Of a DNA stretch of 64,000 nucleotides, positions 60,163-64,000 are shown in pieces. The stretch covers positions 124,001-188,000 of the forward strand of contig VCMS01000076.1 in NCBI GenBank assembly GCA_022539475.1. Direction: 5' to 3'. Positions within the stretch are counted from its first letter, which is position 1, and each line of letters begins with the position of its first letter. A model generated the notes under the pieces. That model searched no databases and had not been told where the DNA came from. It saw nothing but the letters and a program-made list of their open reading frames with translations. The position numbers and the translations under genes are program-made. The stretch is from Gracilaria domingensis (lineage: Eukaryota; Rhodophyta; Florideophyceae; Gracilariales; Gracilariaceae).

Positions 60163-63100
60163 CTGTTCTGGGCTCGTCCTGTGTGAGTAGGCAAAGCCGT
60201 CTGCCACCACCCTCCATTGGGTTAGCCTTGTGCAGGCGTGACTCTTGCCTTTCATTATCGCTTTGTTTGGCCTTTCTTGTCTCTTTTGTTCCCTTCGTTT
60301 GGTGTCTTTCGGCTGTTGTTGGTCTAGTCTGCCATTCTGTCTTGCCCCGAACTACGCGTTGTTGTTGGTCATCTTCGTTTTTCCCGTTTCTCTGCTGTTG
60401 GCGGCCTTCTGCTGCCTGCATCCGTTCTATTCGGCTTCCACGTATTCGGACCTTTGCCGTCCCTGGTTTTTGCTGGTTCTTCGCGCTTGCGCATTCTGTT
60501 CCTCACATAAGTGTTTGCTTTGCACCTGTTTGTTGCTAGACGCACTGTTGTGATACAGCGCTAAAGGTTGCTCCTTAAACCTACGGCCTGCAGGCAATCG
60601 CTCTCAATGTAGTAGGTTGTCTACAGCTACTCTTTTGGCATTTTTGTGTGAAACTTACTAACGTTTTCGTTTGCTTCACATCAAGTGCCAGCGTCTATCG
60701 TTTCAATCAGCGCAGTATTCGTCCGTGTCGATCCGGACGAGCGTATAGAAAGAAGTCCCCGATCCCGTTCCTCAGATAAAGAAGTCGGCTGCTTCTAGCC
60801 TCTTGAACGGGGCCACGCCGCAGCGCCACATCTTTCGTGTTAGCACCACCAGAAAGCAGAAGCGGCCGCTCGTAACCCCCCGGCCCACGTAAGCAAATTC
60901 CTAAAGCGCTGCCGCGTCTGCGACATTAAGGTTCAGAGTCAACGCCAGCTTGAAGTTCACCAAGCAGGCCCGACGCCATCGTAGAGCCGTACGTCGCGCC
61001 AACTACACGAGCAGGACATCCACTGCGAGGTTTGTGACATCAAGTTCTCCGAAGCTCACGATCCTGCGTGTGCACTACAGAAGCCGTCGCCATCGTGCGA
61101 CCCTTAGGAAGAAGAACAATACTATCTATTAGAGCACAGGTCTCTCTTTTCATTGTCCAGTTGTGACACATTTCTATTCATATCTCATTACATATATTAT
61201 CCTTGTTTGTTCTTCTTTATCTTCTCGGCCTATCGGTTTGGTATCCCCTCTTCTGTTCTTGTGTTCGTGCTTTGTTGTTTGGCTTCTGCCGCACTCTATC
61301 TACGTAAGCTTATATTTGGCTAGTGCTTCTTCGTCCGATTGGACTGGTACTCTACGAGAGCAAACTTTATTTTCATTGTTTTTGCCCCCTTTGGCTGTAA
61401 CCGCCGCGCCATCACAAAAATGGCACTGTTTTCATGGCCGCCGGGCGCCTTGCTACTCGCCGAGGTGCGCTTTCGCGCCCCGATTACTATGGACACCTCG
61501 ACGTCTCTCTTTCGACGGATACTAATTCACGATGTTCCTTCGATTCTACTTTTTCTTCGAGAAACGTTGCCACCCGTGGAAAGCACTGATGAGGAGGGCG
61601 TTCCTCCGAAATCTGGCTTCCTTAAGTGGTGACGCCTTCGATCATTTATATATAATAATTTCTACTAGTAGATCGGCAGATGCTTCACCCGAAAACGGGC
61701 CAACATCACATATCAGTAAAGAAGTCTGCTCGCATCGCTTTTTGGCGCTTGCAGATGAGGGAAAACCCCGAGAGAGTAATATCGCAGAAGCTGTGACTGC
61801 CCGTTTGGGACTACGTGATCTCCTGTTCCCCCAGCGCATCGGACGCTTGCTTCGACAAGCGCCCGAGTTTCAAACGCGGAAGGCCAAGTTCGGCCTTTGC
61901 TCCGCTAAAGCGGTTATGGAGTACGCAGACCGTTAGCTCAGTTTTGTGATATTCAACGCGGAGCAAGCGACTATAAGTCCTTGAAAGACCTCATCAAATT
62001 CCTTTGCTGGCGCGGCAAAAAGCCCTCGAGCAGTGTGGTTCACTGGCGTTTATGCTGCCTCCAAATCCGAAGGAACAGTGTTTACAAAGGAGGCCCGTAA
62101 CGGACCCTTCTATAGGCGATCCCCACTGCGCAGACACAAAGGTGGATCAGCTAGCTAGTTCATGCTGCAGAACTCACTCTCTTGATGAAGAAGAAGTCAG
62201 CGACCACTCCGAAGGCTGATGGAGAGCAAGTTTGTTGGCTACTTGTCGAAAGCCACACTGGTCACATTTGCTACTCGTTGTCCACAGAATCCGCATCGCG
62301 AATAACGCGTTGTGCTGGGGTTTGTTGGCAAAGATGGGACATTCCATACGGCAACGGTTGGAAGGCGCCCATTTCGGAAAAGAAGCGTCCGTTTCGAATT
62401 GCTGAAAGATAATAGAAAACGAAAAGTCACCGGAAAAGTTCCCAGACCCCAACCCAAGTTTCTGTTAAGATCACGAGTGGATGAGCGCACTTTGCACACA
62501 GAACGCATCGCGAGACCCTGTCAGCGATGGCCCCAAACGAGCCGCTGTATGGGCGGCGCCCATGTGACCAAAGCAGGCCCGCGCTGCGAACATCCGGCCG
62601 TTGCTGGTGTCACAGGCAGCTTCAATGAACACCCAGCAAGCGGACACCCCATTCGCTTTGATTCGCTCAAGCTACGCGTAATCGATCCGGGAAGCCTAAG
62701 AAGGCCTCACAAAGTAAGTTCTCTGGTAAGTCAATGCTCCAGAGCACGCCGGAAAGCTATAACGTAATGGGAGCGAGCTCGCCGAATGCCCGACCGGGCT
62801 CACATTCGGTCACACTCATTCGCCCGCAGCGTGAGACGCCGCATCTTGCGGCACAAGTAAGATTCTGCGGTTTCGAATCCTTCTCTGCCGTTCAACGATC
62901 CAGAAAAGGCAATGCGACCCAAGGTCGAGCGTGAAAACCTTCGTCTTTAAGGTGTGCCCTATTACAGTCTATGGGCGACCAAATGACCCAAGCCCTCCTG
63001 GACTCTGGGCGCATGTTCCAGAATCAAACATGTCAGCCAGAACAATATCGGACCATCTGCTAACTGACACCAACCCCACCGAAGACGTATATATATAGCT

Positions 63101-64000
63101 GGATTGGCATGCTTGCCCGCATCGCGTACTCATAGATAGAGGCGTTCCCTGTAAGGTTCGTGACGGCTCCGAGATATCCTCGAGTTTCTTGTTTAATCGA
63201 TAAGCCCCCCTTCGATAGTAACATCGAAGAACCCCACGCACTAGAAAGACTGGCATTGCCTGTTATCGATCGTGCGTACACAAAGTAAGTCACATAGTTA
63301 CAACAGAAGCACGTACGTTTATAGGACTCGACTCCGATCGTTCCGGGATTCGAGGCATTTGTCCCCGTTGTCTGGAACAGATACGCGAATGATTTCACGT
63401 ACAGACTCTGATGCCTATCCGTCTGACTACTTGAAGCATTTGAGTCGGAGGACTTATGTAACCTCCCCCTGTGCCAAGCAGCGAACAACTCGGTGCGCGC
63501 CGAAAAGTGCCACCACTAGTGGCAAGTAATTGGAATAGGAGATGCGGGACCGCAGGATCCCAGAGATGGCGAATGAGGGAGAAACATGCCGTGAGGAAGG
63601 AAACCCGCCAAATGTGACAGCGCAGCCCACCCAAGCCGGAAGCCGATATCAAGGACCTCAGTACTCTGAACAAGCCCGTACGACGACCTCAGGCTGAACG
63701 CATCCTTCCACACGGACCACTAACTTTCACCATTGGCCGAACGCGCTACCATCGGGACTCAGATACCATCTGGATAGGATTTGACCGAACGGAGTCAGAC
63801 CAGTGAAGTGAGAAAACCCTTACATGCAAATACAAATGTGCATAAATTGCCGGACCCGATGAGCCCACAAGATTCCTTCCAGAGGGAGAAAGGGTGGCAG
63901 TCGGACCGCACCGGCGTCAGCAATCCCACTGTATTCCCGGTTATTAGATGATTACGTAGATCGACGATTCGAAGACGCGGATGGAAGAAGTGCAGGAGAT
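59390..64000 (+). mobile_element. Second Ty3/gypsy copy, partial, running off the window
   Basis: This is the same element again: LTR, leader with the zinc-finger stretch (about 60780-61130), gag start near 61420, knuckle region near 62230-62400, protease region near 62960-63260 and the start of the acidic spacer, cut by the window end. As read it is heavily broken, with dozens of small differences of the insertion/deletion kind. Their type and density look like uncorrected long-read sequence, so real age cannot be judged. Confidence 0.8.

Noticed and set aside
1-64000. CRISPR arrays, bacterial operons, rRNA genes, complete tRNA genes
   Set aside because: No regularly spaced direct repeats, no rRNA-like tracts and no A-box/B-box pair at tRNA spacing were found; spliceosomal introns show the DNA is eukaryotic nuclear.

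Overview
The window is nuclear DNA of a photosynthetic eukaryote. It carries typical eukaryotic genes (ASF1, Nopp140/SRP40-like, DPH6, DPM1, TACC, NTF2-like, methylsterol oxidase) next to genes of plastid-bearing organisms: two HCF173-like Rossmann/CIA30 proteins and organelle-targeted KsgA and S4 proteins. Genes are densely packed and most lie in one exon. The introns I could place are single and short (about 67-110 bp) with GTAAGT-like donors. Low intron density, a CBM48 protein, GT90, malectin and mucin-like secreted proteins suggest a unicellular red alga; this is an inference and the species is unknown.

Layout. 0.7-7.1 kb: Nopp140-like (-), methylsterol oxidase (+), ASF1 (-), bL17 (-), endonuclease V (+). 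8-20 kb: an island of extreme GC with an HCF173-like gene (-), an ER-type FkbM methyltransferase ending in HDEL (+), trehalose-phosphatase (-), a 1395-residue unrecognised helical protein (-), DUF1990 (+), an MRNIP-like protein (-) and a bHLH factor (+). 20-34 kb: DPH6 (-), a TOG-like plus TACC protein (+), a second HCF173-like gene (+), patatin (-), S4 (+), DPM1 (+), DUF4291 (+), NTF2-like (+). 34-51 kb: a Cys-rich secreted protein (-), a long gene-poor gap, CBM48 (+), a small Gly-rich protein (+), TSUP transporter (-), malectin (+), KsgA (+), GT90 (-), mucin-like protein (+). From 51.26 kb to the end: Ty3/gypsy LTR elements in the order LTR - internal - LTR - internal. The first copy looks nearly whole. 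The second copy is full of scattered small insertions and deletions that look like uncorrected long-read sequence, not decay.

Themes. ASF1, MRNIP, endonuclease V and Nopp140 act in chromatin, DNA/RNA repair and the nucleolus. The HCF173 pair, KsgA and S4 act on organellar RNA and translation. DPM1, GT90, the HDEL methyltransferase, malectin, the Cys-rich protein and the mucin-like protein fit secretory-pathway glycosylation and cell surface. Most promising observations: one protein joining a TOG-like HEAT region to a TACC coiled coil; an FkbM methyltransferase with an ER-retention tail after an Asp-Ala repeat; and a Ty3/gypsy element with a double zinc-finger reading frame in its leader plus a very long acidic spacer in pol. 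All calls rest on reading the sequence by eye, and no database search was run.
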